Below are positions 43,351-50,571 of a stretch of 64,000 nucleotides of DNA, one piece after another. The DNA comes from DTFZ01 sp050260375. GTDB lineage: Bacteria; Bacillota; Clostridia; Christensenellales; SZUA-584. The stretch is taken from assembly GCA_050260375.1 (NCBI GenBank), contig JBLNCA010000039.1, forward strand, positions 1-64,000, read 5' to 3'. Position 1 is the first letter of the stretch, and each line of letters starts with the position of its first letter. The translations under genes were made by a program, and so were the position numbers. The notes beneath the pieces are model-generated. The model was not told the origin of the DNA, ran no database searches, and saw nothing but the letters and a program-made list of their open reading frames with translations.

Positions 43351-43731
43351 TCAAATCCGCCGCCTGGAACTTTTGAGCTTTAAGGCAATATCGGCAACAA
43401 GTCCGGAAACTATGCAAAGCAGCATGCTTATAGTCCATATAATCCAAAAGTTGTTTGTTCTTCCTCCGCCGGGGTCAAGCCCGTCGGTGTTGAATATCGC
43501 TCCGAGTATAAACCCGAATATGTAGCCAAACGCGGCGGCTGCAGACGTCCATCGCAGCTTAAAGGCTATTGCGGCAAGCAGTACAATCAGGCTGACAACA
43601 GCCAAAAGGCCCGGCCAATCTTTCATGCCGTGCATATCAAAAAATACAAATCTGCACAGCAAATATGAAACGCCGAGGCACAACAGCAGAGCGATTATCC
43701 ATACGGCTTTTTTCGATAAAGAGCTTTTCAT
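43351..43731 (-). CDS. Small four-helix membrane protein, unknown function
   Basis: This 126-residue protein has four hydrophobic segments (AVWIALLLCLGVSYLLCRFV first) and a basic C-terminus. It has no recognisable domain. It follows the racemase gene by 9 bp and has AAGGACG before its ATG, so it is probably expressed with it. Such short DUF-type membrane proteins are common in Clostridia. Confidence 0.7.
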   Translation of the reverse strand: MKSSLSKKAVWIIALLLCLGVSYLLCRFVFFDMHGMKDWPGLLAVVSLIVLLAAIAFKLRWTSAAAAFGYIFGFILGAIFNTDGLDPGGGRTNNFWIIWTISMLLCIVSGLVADIALKLKSSRRRI

Positions 43732-43740
43732 ATACGTCCT

Positions 43741-44439
43741 TCAATACTCATATTTGCCGATGGCGTAAAGCGCCGCCTTCTGTGCGTGTATCACGGCAGT
43801 GTCGAATAACCGCTTATCGGTGTCCTTTTCGGTTATCAGCCTTCCCAGCTCTGTGCACCCCAATATCACTCCCGTGCTTGAGTCGGCGAGCCTGTTTATT
43901 ATTTCAAGATATTTGATTTTGGACGCTTCGGAGACTATGCCCAAGCAAAGCTCGTCGTATATCACTTTGTTTATGAGCTCCCGGTCGGCAGGGCCGGGTA
44001 TTATCGCCTCAACGCCGCATTCTGCCAGCCTGCAGCTGTAAAAACCCTGCTCCATTGTGTACTTCGTGCCGAGCAGCAGAGCTTTATCAAAGCCGCTGTC
44101 TTTAAGCTCCTTTGCCGTCACGTCAACGATGTGCATCAGGGGTATCGACACGGCGGACTCAATCCGGTCCGCTACCTTGTGTACCGTGTTGGCGCAGAGA
44201 ACGATGAAGTCCGCGCCGCCGCTCTCGAGCCGCTTTGCCGCGCCGCACGCCAGCGCAGCGACGCCGTCCCAGTCCCCGCGCGACTGCAGCGCTTCTATCT
44301 CGCCGAAGTCGACGCTGTATACAAGGCTTTTAGCCGAGTGGTATCCGCCAAGGCTTTTGGCAACGGTCTTGTTTATTATTTCGTAATACGTTAACGTGCT
44401 TTCCCATGTGACGCCGCCTAATAGGCCGATGGTTTTCAT
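43741..44439 (-). CDS. Aspartate/glutamate racemase family protein
   Basis: This 232-residue PLP-independent racemase of the Asp/Glu/hydantoin family interconverts L- and D-aspartate or similar amino acids with two cysteines. Both are visible: VLCANTVHK and VILGCTELGRL. MKTIGLLGGVTWESTLTYY is the typical N-terminus. The ATG at 44439 has TCGGAGG six bases upstream; a longer frame exists but lacks a ribosome site. The EcsC/RacX-like branch of this family also has broad-specificity racemases, so aspartate is likely but not certain. Confidence 0.88.
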   Translation of the reverse strand: MKTIGLLGGVTWESTLTYYEIINKTVAKSLGGYHSAKSLVYSVDFGEIEALQSRGDWDGVAALACGAAKRLESGGADFIVLCANTVHKVADRIESAVSIPLMHIVDVTAKELKDSGFDKALLLGTKYTMEQGFYSCRLAECGVEAIIPGPADRELINKVIYDELCLGIVSEASKIKYLEIINRLADSSTGVILGCTELGRLITEKDTDKRLFDTAVIHAQKAALYAIGKYEY

Positions 44440-44505
44440 GTAATACCTCCGATAACCAGTAATTATTGGCATAATACTGCACATATTAAACGTTGCATAT
44501 AAAGT

Positions 44506-45699
44506 TTACAGCATTTCGCATATGCTCTTTACATTTTCTATCCAGCCCTCTATAATGGCCGAATTTTCTTTCAGCTTTGCGGGGTTCTTCTCAAAGCTCT
44601 GCAGCAGCTTTAACTGGTGCTCGTAGTATGCTTTGAGGCGCTCGAAATCCAGCTTGAAAGAGGGCAGTTTGCTGACAGAGCCCTTCTGCGCGAGATTTTC
44701 TATATTCTCCATCTTTGCTCTGAACTGCTCGGCGGAATCGCCTACCGTCTTCTTGAAATCCCGCAATACCCACTGCCGCTCAAAAAGGTTACGTTCCATC
44801 CAGCCGTCGTACTGCTGGCGGAACGTCTGCACTGCCTGCGATATAAGCAAAACAAGCGCGCCGCTGTCGCCCTTAAACTCCCCGGCGCTTTCAAAAGGGC
44901 TCTCGTCCATCATGCCGGATTCCAACAGCAGCTGTATTGACGATACTTCCTGTCCCCGGTATTTTTCAGCGAACACCGCGGCGAGCGCGAACCCTGTGCC
45001 CGCTTCCTCCGGGCTCAGCATATGCGCTTCGTTCATCTTGTAAAACTCGTCGGCAGACATGCCCATAAGCGAGGCTACAGCCTTTATGCCGCCCACTGCC
45101 GTGTCCGTTTTGACAAGGCCGGGGCCTATGGTAAGCGCGTGTATGTTTGTCTCTTCAAGCTCGGCGGCGAGCGTGTTTGACAGCTCGACCTGTGCCGTTT
45201 TAAACACCTCGTATGCGCCTATATAAGGCGCCGCTCCCGAAGATGAAACGAAGATTATTACTCCGCTGCCGCGCGTTTTCATATGGGGAAGCAGAAGCTG
45301 CGCCATATAAAGCGGCGCTCTGAAGTTTACCGCGTAGCTCTTATCCCACATGGAGGCTGAAACGTACTCCACGGCGCTTATTGCCACCATTGTGGCGTTA
45401 TTAAAGAGCACGTCCACAAAACCGTATTTCTCTTGCGCGTACACTATAAGCTCTTCTATCTGCGTTTCGTCAGAAAGGTCTATTTCATAGAACTCCGCGC
45501 GGGAGCAGCCCAACTCCTGATTGATGCTGCGCGCGGCGGCCATACCTTTCCCGCTGTCAATTTCGGCTATAATAACGTTCGCTCCGAGCCAGACGAGCGC
45601 TCTGGCTGTCTCAAACCCTATTCCGCCGCCTCCGCCCGTGAGTATGACGGTTTTGCCTGTAAGAGTTGATTGAGTAAGCCCGCTTTTTTCTATAATCAT
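44506..45699 (-). CDS. Short-chain dehydrogenase/reductase with long C-terminal extension
   Basis: This 397-residue protein has a normal SDR domain in its first 250 residues: LTGGGGGIGFETARAL for NAD(P), FNNATM in place of NNAG, a Ser in VSSSGAAP and the catalytic YEVFK. The usual family length is about 250. Here some 140 extra residues follow (from about 260), largely helical and charged, with no family that I recognise. GGGAG precedes the ATG. It lies 66 bp upstream of the racemase on the same strand. The substrate is unknown. Confidence 0.82.
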   Translation of the reverse strand: MIIEKSGLTQSTLTGKTVILTGGGGGIGFETARALVWLGANVIIAEIDSGKGMAAARSINQELGCSRAEFYEIDLSDETQIEELIVYAQEKYGFVDVLFNNATMVAISAVEYVSASMWDKSYAVNFRAPLYMAQLLLPHMKTRGSGVIIFVSSSGAAPYIGAYEVFKTAQVELSNTLAAELEETNIHALTIGPGLVKTDTAVGGIKAVASLMGMSADEFYKMNEAHMLSPEEAGTGFALAAVFAEKYRGQEVSSIQLLLESGMMDESPFESAGEFKGDSGALVLLISQAVQTFRQQYDGWMERNLFERQWVLRDFKKTVGDSAEQFRAKMENIENLAQKGSVSKLPSFKLDFERLKAYYEHQLKLLQSFEKNPAKLKENSAIIEGWIENVKSICEML

Positions 45700-45776
45700 A
45701 TCAAAACTCCCTATACGAATATAATATATGTTGCCATATAAAGAACAGCATAAGGATCTTTCGTATCAGCGTGCTT

Positions 45777-46181
45777 TTACCCGAAAAACCGCTTAATCTC
45801 TATTTCGGCGGTTTCCTTTGAGTCCGAGCCGTGAATTATGTTTTCACTGGTGTTAAAAGCGAAGTCGCCGCGTATCGTACCTGCAGCCATGTCTTCAAAC
45901 TTGGTGGCGCCCATCAGCGCGCGCATGCCCGCAACCGCGTTCTCGCCTTCCACGATCATGCCGAGTACCGGCCCCGACGTCATAAAAGCGACGATATCCG
46001 GGAAAAACGGCTTGTCGACAAGATGCGCGTAATGCTCGCGCAATATGGCCTCGCCAAGGCGCATCATTTTTGCGTCGGTGATCTTGTAACCCTTTTTCTC
46101 TATGCGGGATATAACTTCGCCCATCAGCCCTCTTCTTATGCAGTCGGGCTTCAGCATAATATATGTTCTTTCGACAGCCAT
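45777..46181 (-). CDS. ndk: Nucleoside diphosphate kinase
   Basis: This 134-residue kinase keeps nucleoside triphosphate pools balanced by passing phosphate from ATP through a histidine. The active His is in NIIHGSDS, and the N-terminal RTYIMLKPDCIRRGLMGEVI and FKKR-like nucleotide contacts are present. Length and sequence are normal. AAGGAGAG precedes the ATG. A palindromic repeat copy lies upstream, between it and glyS. Confidence 0.95.
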   Translation of the reverse strand: MAVERTYIMLKPDCIRRGLMGEVISRIEKKGYKITDAKMMRLGEAILREHYAHLVDKPFFPDIVAFMTSGPVLGMIVEGENAVAGMRALMGATKFEDMAAGTIRGDFAFNTSENIIHGSDSKETAEIEIKRFFG

Positions 46182-46260
46182 TTAATACTCTCCTTAAAAC
46201 TTTATTTCCATAAATATAACAAATTTATTCTTGCTTTTCCACCCCGCAATTTTGCCGGAA

Positions 46261-46299
46261 TATTTACACCCCATCAAGCCTCACGACTTGCTGGGACCG
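46261..46299 (-). repeat. Dispersed palindromic repeat copy
   Basis: On the minus strand TCGGTCCCAGCAAG, a loop, then GGCTTGATGGGGTGTAAATA. It is inserted between the glyS terminator and ndk. Confidence 0.8.
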
Positions 46300-46336
46300 A
46301 AAAAAACCCCCGCCGCAAGGGTGACGCGACGGGGTA
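46299..46336 (-). terminator. Rho-independent terminator of glyS
   Basis: Minus-strand CCCCGTCGC pairs with GCGGCGGGG (46307-46334) and is followed by seven T. It lies 13 bp after the glyS stop. Confidence 0.85.
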
Positions 46337-46348
46337 TATCGTTTTAAC

Positions 46349-47737
46349 CTAGAACTTTACTTTCTCCGCAATATACTCGCTTAGCTTTCCTATATCCACT
46401 CTTACCTGCTGCATGGTGTCGCGGTCGCGCACTGTCACCTTGCCGTCCTCGAGCGTCTCGAAGTCGACAGTCAGGCAATAAGGCGTGCCTATCTCGTCCT
46501 GGCGGCGGTAGCGCTTGCCTATGCTGCCCGTTACGTCGAAATCCACCATAAACTCGGGCAGCAGCATATCGTAAATCTCCCGCGCTTTATCTACAAGCTG
46601 CTTCTGCAGCGGCAGCACGGCCGCTTTGAACGGCGCGAGCACGGGGGAGAGGCGCAGCACTGTGCGCGTCTCGTTTTCGAGCTGTTCCTCGTCGTACGCG
46701 TCGCACAGGAACGCAAGAGCCGCCCTGTCCGCTCCAAGGGATGGCTCGATGCAGTACGGCAGGAATTTTTCGTTTGTGTCCGGGTCGGTATACTCGAGGC
46801 TGACGCCCGAATGCTGCATATGCTGCTTTAAGTCGAAATCCGTTCTGTCGGCTATGCCCCACAGCTCGCCCCAGCCGAACGGAAAGAGGTACTCTATGTC
46901 CGTCGTGGCGTTCGAGTAATGCGACAGCTCTTCGGGCGAGTGGTCGCGTAGCTTTAAGTTCTCCTTCGTCATGCCAAGTGAAAGCAGCCAGTTGTAGCAG
47001 AAATCCTTCCAGTAGGAAAACCACTTCATCTCCTCGGCGGGCGCGCAGAAGAACTCGAGCTCCATTTGCTCAAACTCCCTTATACGGAATATGAAGTTGC
47101 CGGGCGTTATCTCGTTGCGGAACGACTTGCCTATCTGGCCTATGCCGAAAGGCAGGCGCTTTCTGGTAGTGCGCTGCACGTTACGGAAGTTGACGAATAT
47201 GCCCTGCGCAGTCTCGGGGCGCAGGTAAATCTCGCTAGATGAATCTTCCGTCACGCCCTGATAAGTCTTATACATCAGGTTGAACTTGCGTATGCCGGTA
47301 AAGTTATGCTTGCCGCACACGGGGCAGTTTATTAAGTGCTCCTCGATGAACGCTTCCATCTCCGGATGCTTTAAGGCCGCCGTGTTTACCGATATGCCCT
47401 TCTTCGCGGCGTAGTCCTCTATGAGCTGGTCAGCGCGGAAACGCGCTTTGCACTCCTTGCAGTCCATAAGCGGGTCCGAAAAGCCGCCCACATGCCCCGA
47501 CGCAACCCATACCTCGGGGTTCATTAATATAGCGCTGTCGAGTCCAACGTTATACGGGCTCTCCTTGATAAACTTCTTCCACCACGCCTGCTTTAAGTTG
47601 TTTTTGAACTCTACTCCCAACGGGCCGTAGTCCCAAGAGTTCGCGAGGCCTCCGTATATGTCCGAGCCGGGATACACGAAGCCCCTGTTTTTGCACAACG
47701 CGACGATGCGCTCCATAGTCTGCTTATCCTTTTTCAT
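46349..47737 (-). CDS. glyS: Glycyl-tRNA synthetase (single-chain dimeric type)
   Basis: This 462-residue class II synthetase charges tRNA-Gly. Motif 2 (FRNEITPGNFIFRIREFEQ) and motif 3 (EPSLGADRAALAFL) are clear, and the N-terminal SDIYGGLANSWDYGPLG is typical of the alpha-2 type. A zinc-binding CKECKARF and CPVCGKHNF pair is in the insert. The gene is preceded by a T-box leader with a GGC specifier, so it is induced when uncharged tRNA-Gly rises. GGAGG precedes the ATG. Confidence 0.96.
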   Translation of the reverse strand: MKKDKQTMERIVALCKNRGFVYPGSDIYGGLANSWDYGPLGVEFKNNLKQAWWKKFIKESPYNVGLDSAILMNPEVWVASGHVGGFSDPLMDCKECKARFRADQLIEDYAAKKGISVNTAALKHPEMEAFIEEHLINCPVCGKHNFTGIRKFNLMYKTYQGVTEDSSSEIYLRPETAQGIFVNFRNVQRTTRKRLPFGIGQIGKSFRNEITPGNFIFRIREFEQMELEFFCAPAEEMKWFSYWKDFCYNWLLSLGMTKENLKLRDHSPEELSHYSNATTDIEYLFPFGWGELWGIADRTDFDLKQHMQHSGVSLEYTDPDTNEKFLPYCIEPSLGADRAALAFLCDAYDEEQLENETRTVLRLSPVLAPFKAAVLPLQKQLVDKAREIYDMLLPEFMVDFDVTGSIGKRYRRQDEIGTPYCLTVDFETLEDGKVTVRDRDTMQQVRVDIGKLSEYIAEKVKF

Positions 47738-47783
47738 AGCTCCTCCAAAACCGTTCGTTTAAACTTCGTTAAAATAAATAAAG

Positions 47784-47959
47784 CCATCTCGTCCGTAAGG
47801 GACGAAAATGGCACATTTCCGCGGTTCCACCCTGATTGGCGGCGTAAGCCGCCCGCTTTAAGCTCTCCGGCATACTGAAGCGCCCATGTTCTCCGACCGC
47901 CGCGGGCTTTCACCCTCCCCGCGTCGCTTTAAGCGGTTTAAACAGACAACATGCTCTTC
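47784..47959 (-). promoter_or_regulatory. Glycine T-box leader of glyS
   Basis: Stem I has its basal helix in GAAG/CTTC and CATGTT/AACATG (47959-47948 and 47890-47877), flanking an internal loop of AG and GGCG; GGC (47884-47882) is the glycine specifier. The T-box AGGGTGGAACCGCGG is at 47833-47819. The terminator GCCAT-TTCGTCC/GGACGA-ATGGC (47812-47784) ends in a T-rich tail. Uncharged tRNA-Gly should bind and stop termination. The stem I is short, as is usual for glycine T-boxes. Confidence 0.93.
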
Positions 47960-47983
47960 GCCGGACGATTATTATTTTTATAC

Positions 47984-48012
47984 AATATATCAAAAGATAT
48001 TCATTAATGCAA
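47984..48012 (-). promoter_or_regulatory. Promoter of the glyS T-box transcript
   Basis: Minus strand TTGCAT (48012-48007), a 17-bp spacer and TATATT (47989-47984). The start near 47977 lies just before stem I. The stretch 48013-48239 upstream shows nothing clear. Confidence 0.5.
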
Positions 48013-48239
48013 TAGCGCCTGCATGTTTGCCGCTTATTTTTCAAGGTTCATCCCTTACTGCTCCTGAAAACTCGCCGCTTTTACTGCGCATAGGGTTTAT
48101 GTGTTCTCCTGCTCTTGAATTCTTACTTTAATACCAACGATACAACCGAAAAATCTGCAAGTCAACAATTTAAAAATGGCGTAATTGGCGCGGACGCATT
48201 TCTAAACAAATATTTTTTTGCAGGAATTAAAAAATCATG

Positions 48240-48268
48240 TTGCATTTTCTAAAGAGTTAGACTATACT
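48240..48268 (+). promoter_or_regulatory. Promoter toward amt
   Basis: TTGCAT (48240-48245), a 17-bp spacer and TATACT (48263-48268). Transcription would start near 48275, only a few bases before a strong terminator. Confidence 0.55.
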
Positions 48269-48276
48269 ATATACAA

Positions 48277-48313
48277 ACGAGGAAGTTTATTTAAAACTTT
48301 GCTCGTTTTTTTT
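48277..48313 (+). terminator. Early terminator directly after the promoter
   Basis: ACGAG...AGTTT pairs with AAACT...CTCGT and eight T follow. With the promoter just upstream it would give a transcript of about 40 nt unless read through. Confidence 0.75.
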
Positions 48314-48315
48314 AT

Positions 48316-48396
48316 ACGGGGTTCCCAGCAAGTCACAAGACTTGATGGGGTGTGTATTACCGGGGCCTCAAAAGCCGTCAGGCTTTTGAGGGTGCA
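48316..48396 (+). repeat. Two palindromic repeat copies in tandem
   Basis: Unit 1 (48316-48359) has CCCAGCAAG and CTTGATGGG arms. Unit 2 (48360-48396) has CTCAAAAGCC and GGCTTTTGAG arms, the A-rich version. They lie in the leader of amt. Confidence 0.75.
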
Positions 48397-48454
48397 AAAT
48401 TGAATATTTGCCGGGGGCATATTTTCCCGGCCGGAAAGTTTATGCGCAAATAAG

Positions 48455-48536
48455 GCTCAATGGCGAACCTGGTTAAGTCATTGAGCTGTTTTTATTTTGA
48501 ATGAAACCGTAAAGCTCAGGCTTTGCGGAATTTTTA
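48455..48536 (+). terminator. Two tandem terminator hairpins just before amt
   Basis: GCTCAATG/CATTGAGC (48455-48486) is followed by TGTTTTT. CCGTAAAGC/GCTTTGCGG (48507-48528) is followed by AATTTTT. Both lie less than 100 bp before the amt start, so amt expression needs readthrough or a nearer promoter. Confidence 0.65.
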
Positions 48537-48550
48537 TATGGAGGTTTTAC

Positions 48551-49933
48551 ATGGACACACAGGTTACTCTGGACACACTATGGGTGCTGGTGGCGGGAAT
48601 TCTGGTATTCTTCATGAATCTTGGCTTTGCGATGGTAGAGAGCGGCTTTGCCCGGGTTAAGAACACGGTCAACATACTGTCAAAGAATATCATAGTTTTC
48701 GCCGCGGCATCTCTCGGGTTTCTTGTCATCGGCTGGGGGCTGATGTTCGGGGACGGCAACGGCTTTATAGGGCTAAAAGGCTTGTTTATGGCTTCGGGAG
48801 CCGACAACTCTCCCGCGGTGGGCGACGCGTATCAGGGCGTGTATTCCGCAATATCGTGGGCGGGTGTGCCGTTTTGGGCAAAGTTTTTCTTCCAGCTCGT
48901 ATTCTGCGGAACTGCGGCCACGATAGTTTCCGGCGCGGTGGCTGAGCGCATAAAATACATCTCGTTCATCGTATTTTCGCTCTTGCTGACCGCGTTCATC
49001 TACCCGATAGTCGGTCATTGGATATGGGGCGGAGGATGGCTCGCGTCTATGGGGTTCCAGGACTTCGCCGGCTCGACGGTAGTGCACTCCGTAGGCGGCT
49101 GGGCGGCGCTTGCGGGCATAATAGTGCTGGGGCCGCGCTTCGGCAAATACGGCATTGGCGGCAAGGTGCATCCTATACCGGGGCATAACATGTCGACCGC
49201 GACGATAGGGCTTTTCGTGCTGTGGCTCGGATGGTTCGGCTTCAACCCCGGCTCTACTATGGCGGCAAATCCGGACGCGATTTCCCACATACTGCTTACG
49301 ACTAACACGTCGGCTATAGCGGCTGTGCTGACGTCAACGGCGGCGTCCTGGATATTGATGGGCAAACCAGACCTTGGCATGACGATTAACGGATGCCTCG
49401 CGGGGCTCGTCGGCGTAACGGCGGGATGCGCGTTTGTCAGCGTAACGAGCGCCCTAATTATAGGCGCCGTCTCGGGCGTGGCCGTGGTGCTTGCCGTTAT
49501 GATGTTCGACCGCTTAAAGATTGACGACCCCGTAGGCGCGACCGCGGTGCACCTTTTCTGCGGCGTACTCGGCACGCTTTTTGTAGGGCTGTTCGCAGAG
49601 AGCAGATTCAACGGCGGAGCGGACGGACTTTTCTTCGGAGGCGGATGGAACCTATTGGGCGTTCAGGCGCTCGGCGTAATTTCGGTAGCCGGGTTCGTAT
49701 TCGCGGGAGCGCTGGTTGCATGGCTGCTGATAAAGGCGACGATGGGCGTGCGCGTATCCTTGAAGGAGGAAATAGAAGGCCTCGACATTGGCGAGCACGG
49801 CAACCAGGCGTATCCGGAATTTGTGATACACAGGCAGTCGTTTATATCCAACATGCGCTTGTCGGCTAATATTACGCCCGTCAAGGAATCAGTAAATGAA
49901 GTCGGGAGGATAAGTAAAAATGAAACATGTTAA
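48551..49933 (+). CDS. amt: Ammonium transporter
   Basis: This 460-residue Amt/Rh channel for ammonium uptake has eleven expected membrane helices. The pore histidines lie in VVHSVGGWAALAG and ATAVHLFCGVLGTL. FMNLGFAMVESGFARVKN is the typical first-helix region. The start at 48551 has GGAGG seven bases upstream; an upstream in-frame TTG adds unrelated residues. It overlaps glnK by 14 bases. Terminators and repeats in the leader point to control by antitermination. Confidence 0.95.
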   Translation: MDTQVTLDTLWVLVAGILVFFMNLGFAMVESGFARVKNTVNILSKNIIVFAAASLGFLVIGWGLMFGDGNGFIGLKGLFMASGADNSPAVGDAYQGVYSAISWAGVPFWAKFFFQLVFCGTAATIVSGAVAERIKYISFIVFSLLLTAFIYPIVGHWIWGGGWLASMGFQDFAGSTVVHSVGGWAALAGIIVLGPRFGKYGIGGKVHPIPGHNMSTATIGLFVLWLGWFGFNPGSTMAANPDAISHILLTTNTSAIAAVLTSTAASWILMGKPDLGMTINGCLAGLVGVTAGCAFVSVTSALIIGAVSGVAVVLAVMMFDRLKIDDPVGATAVHLFCGVLGTLFVGLFAESRFNGGADGLFFGGGWNLLGVQALGVISVAGFVFAGALVAWLLIKATMGVRVSLKEEIEGLDIGEHGNQAYPEFVIHRQSFISNMRLSANITPVKESVNEVGRISKNETC

Positions 49934-50261
49934 GGCGATAATCAGGCCGGAGATGCTTGATAAAGTGCGCGAGTCACTCGAAAAGGCGGGCTGTTACCGG
50001 GGAGTGACATTAAGCGAAGTGATGGGGCAGGGCAAGCAGAAAGGCATCGTGCAGGTTTGGCGCGGCGAGAAATACCACCTTGACCTGCTTCCCAAAGTGA
50101 TGATGGACATGATAGTGAAGGACGATGAAGTTGCCGTCGTCAAAAAGGCTATATTGGAGAGCGCTTCAAACGGCGATTGCGGAGACGGCAAGATATTCGT
50201 ATACGACGTTCTGGAAGCGGTGCGCATAAGAACGGGCGAAGAAGGCGACGATGCGTTGTAA
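49920..50261 (+). CDS. glnK: PII nitrogen regulatory protein
   Basis: This 113-residue PII trimer subunit senses 2-oxoglutarate and ATP/ADP and plugs the neighbouring Amt channel. The T-loop has Tyr in GEKYHLDLLPKV at the uridylylation position, and the B-loop is GDGKIFVYDV. GQGKQKGIVQVWRG is the normal lead into the T-loop. The gene overlaps amt, which is typical for GlnK. The ribosome site GGGAGGA is inside amt. Whether it is modified depends on a GlnD not seen here. Confidence 0.94.
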   Translation: MKHVKAIIRPEMLDKVRESLEKAGCYRGVTLSEVMGQGKQKGIVQVWRGEKYHLDLLPKVMMDMIVKDDEVAVVKKAILESASNGDCGDGKIFVYDVLEAVRIRTGEEGDDAL

Positions 50262-50280
50262 GAGCTTGAAAAATCGAAGG

Positions 50281-50316
50281 AGGCCGGTTAAACCAGACCG
50301 GCCTGCCGCATTTTTA
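50281..50316 (+). terminator. Rho-independent terminator of amt-glnK
   Basis: AGGCCGGT pairs with ACCGGCCT (50281-50304). TTTTT follows at 50311-50315. Confidence 0.8.
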
Positions 50317-50355
50317 GAGCAAAAGAGACGCGCCTGTGGATCGAAAATTATTATA

Positions 50356-50384
50356 TTGACATATCGTGCTAATATGGTTATAAT
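50356..50384 (+). promoter_or_regulatory. Consensus sigma-A promoter of the TrpXYZ-like operon
   Basis: Perfect TTGACA (50356-50361), a 17-bp spacer and perfect TATAAT (50379-50384). It is the only fully consensus promoter that I found in the window. The expected start is near 50391. Confidence 0.85.
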
Positions 50385-50402
50385 ACATGCAATCGAAAAC
50401 GT

Positions 50403-50456
50403 TAGACGAGAAGAGAACAGAATAAGAAGAGCTGAGTTGAGATGAGAAGATGAAAG
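50403..50456 (+). promoter_or_regulatory. Putative TRAP-binding site (eleven NAG-type triplets)
   Basis: From 50403 the leader reads TAG, GAG, GAG, CAG, AAG, GAG, GAG, GAG, GAG, GAT, AAG. The triplets start at 50403, 408, 413, 418, 424, 429, 434, 439, 444, 449 and 454, so nine steps are of 5 nt and one of 6. TRAP, the 11-mer tryptophan-sensing protein, binds eleven (G/U)AG triplets separated by 2-3 nt. GAAGA within the site can pair with TCTTC in the terminator loop, which could form an antiterminator. Confidence 0.65.
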
Positions 50457-50464
50457 GATTATTG

Positions 50465-50495
50465 CGGCCCGGGATTCTTCCCACGGCCGTTTTTT
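50465..50495 (+). terminator. Leader terminator before the TrpXYZ-like operon
   Basis: CGGCC pairs with GGCCG and an inner GGG pairs with CCC (50465-50489). Six T follow. It lies about 75 nt after the transcription start and 75 nt before the first gene, so it acts as an attenuator. Confidence 0.75.
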
Positions 50496-50571
50496 GTTAC
50501 CACATGCATTCTTAACCTGATTTCTCACGTTTGATGTTTAAGATAATTTTAAATATTTAAAGGAGAAGGAC

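Noticed and set aside
48497..48550. Upstream extension of the ammonium transporter
   Set aside because: It overlaps a terminator hairpin and has no ribosome site, whereas the ATG at 48551 does and gives the usual family N-terminus.
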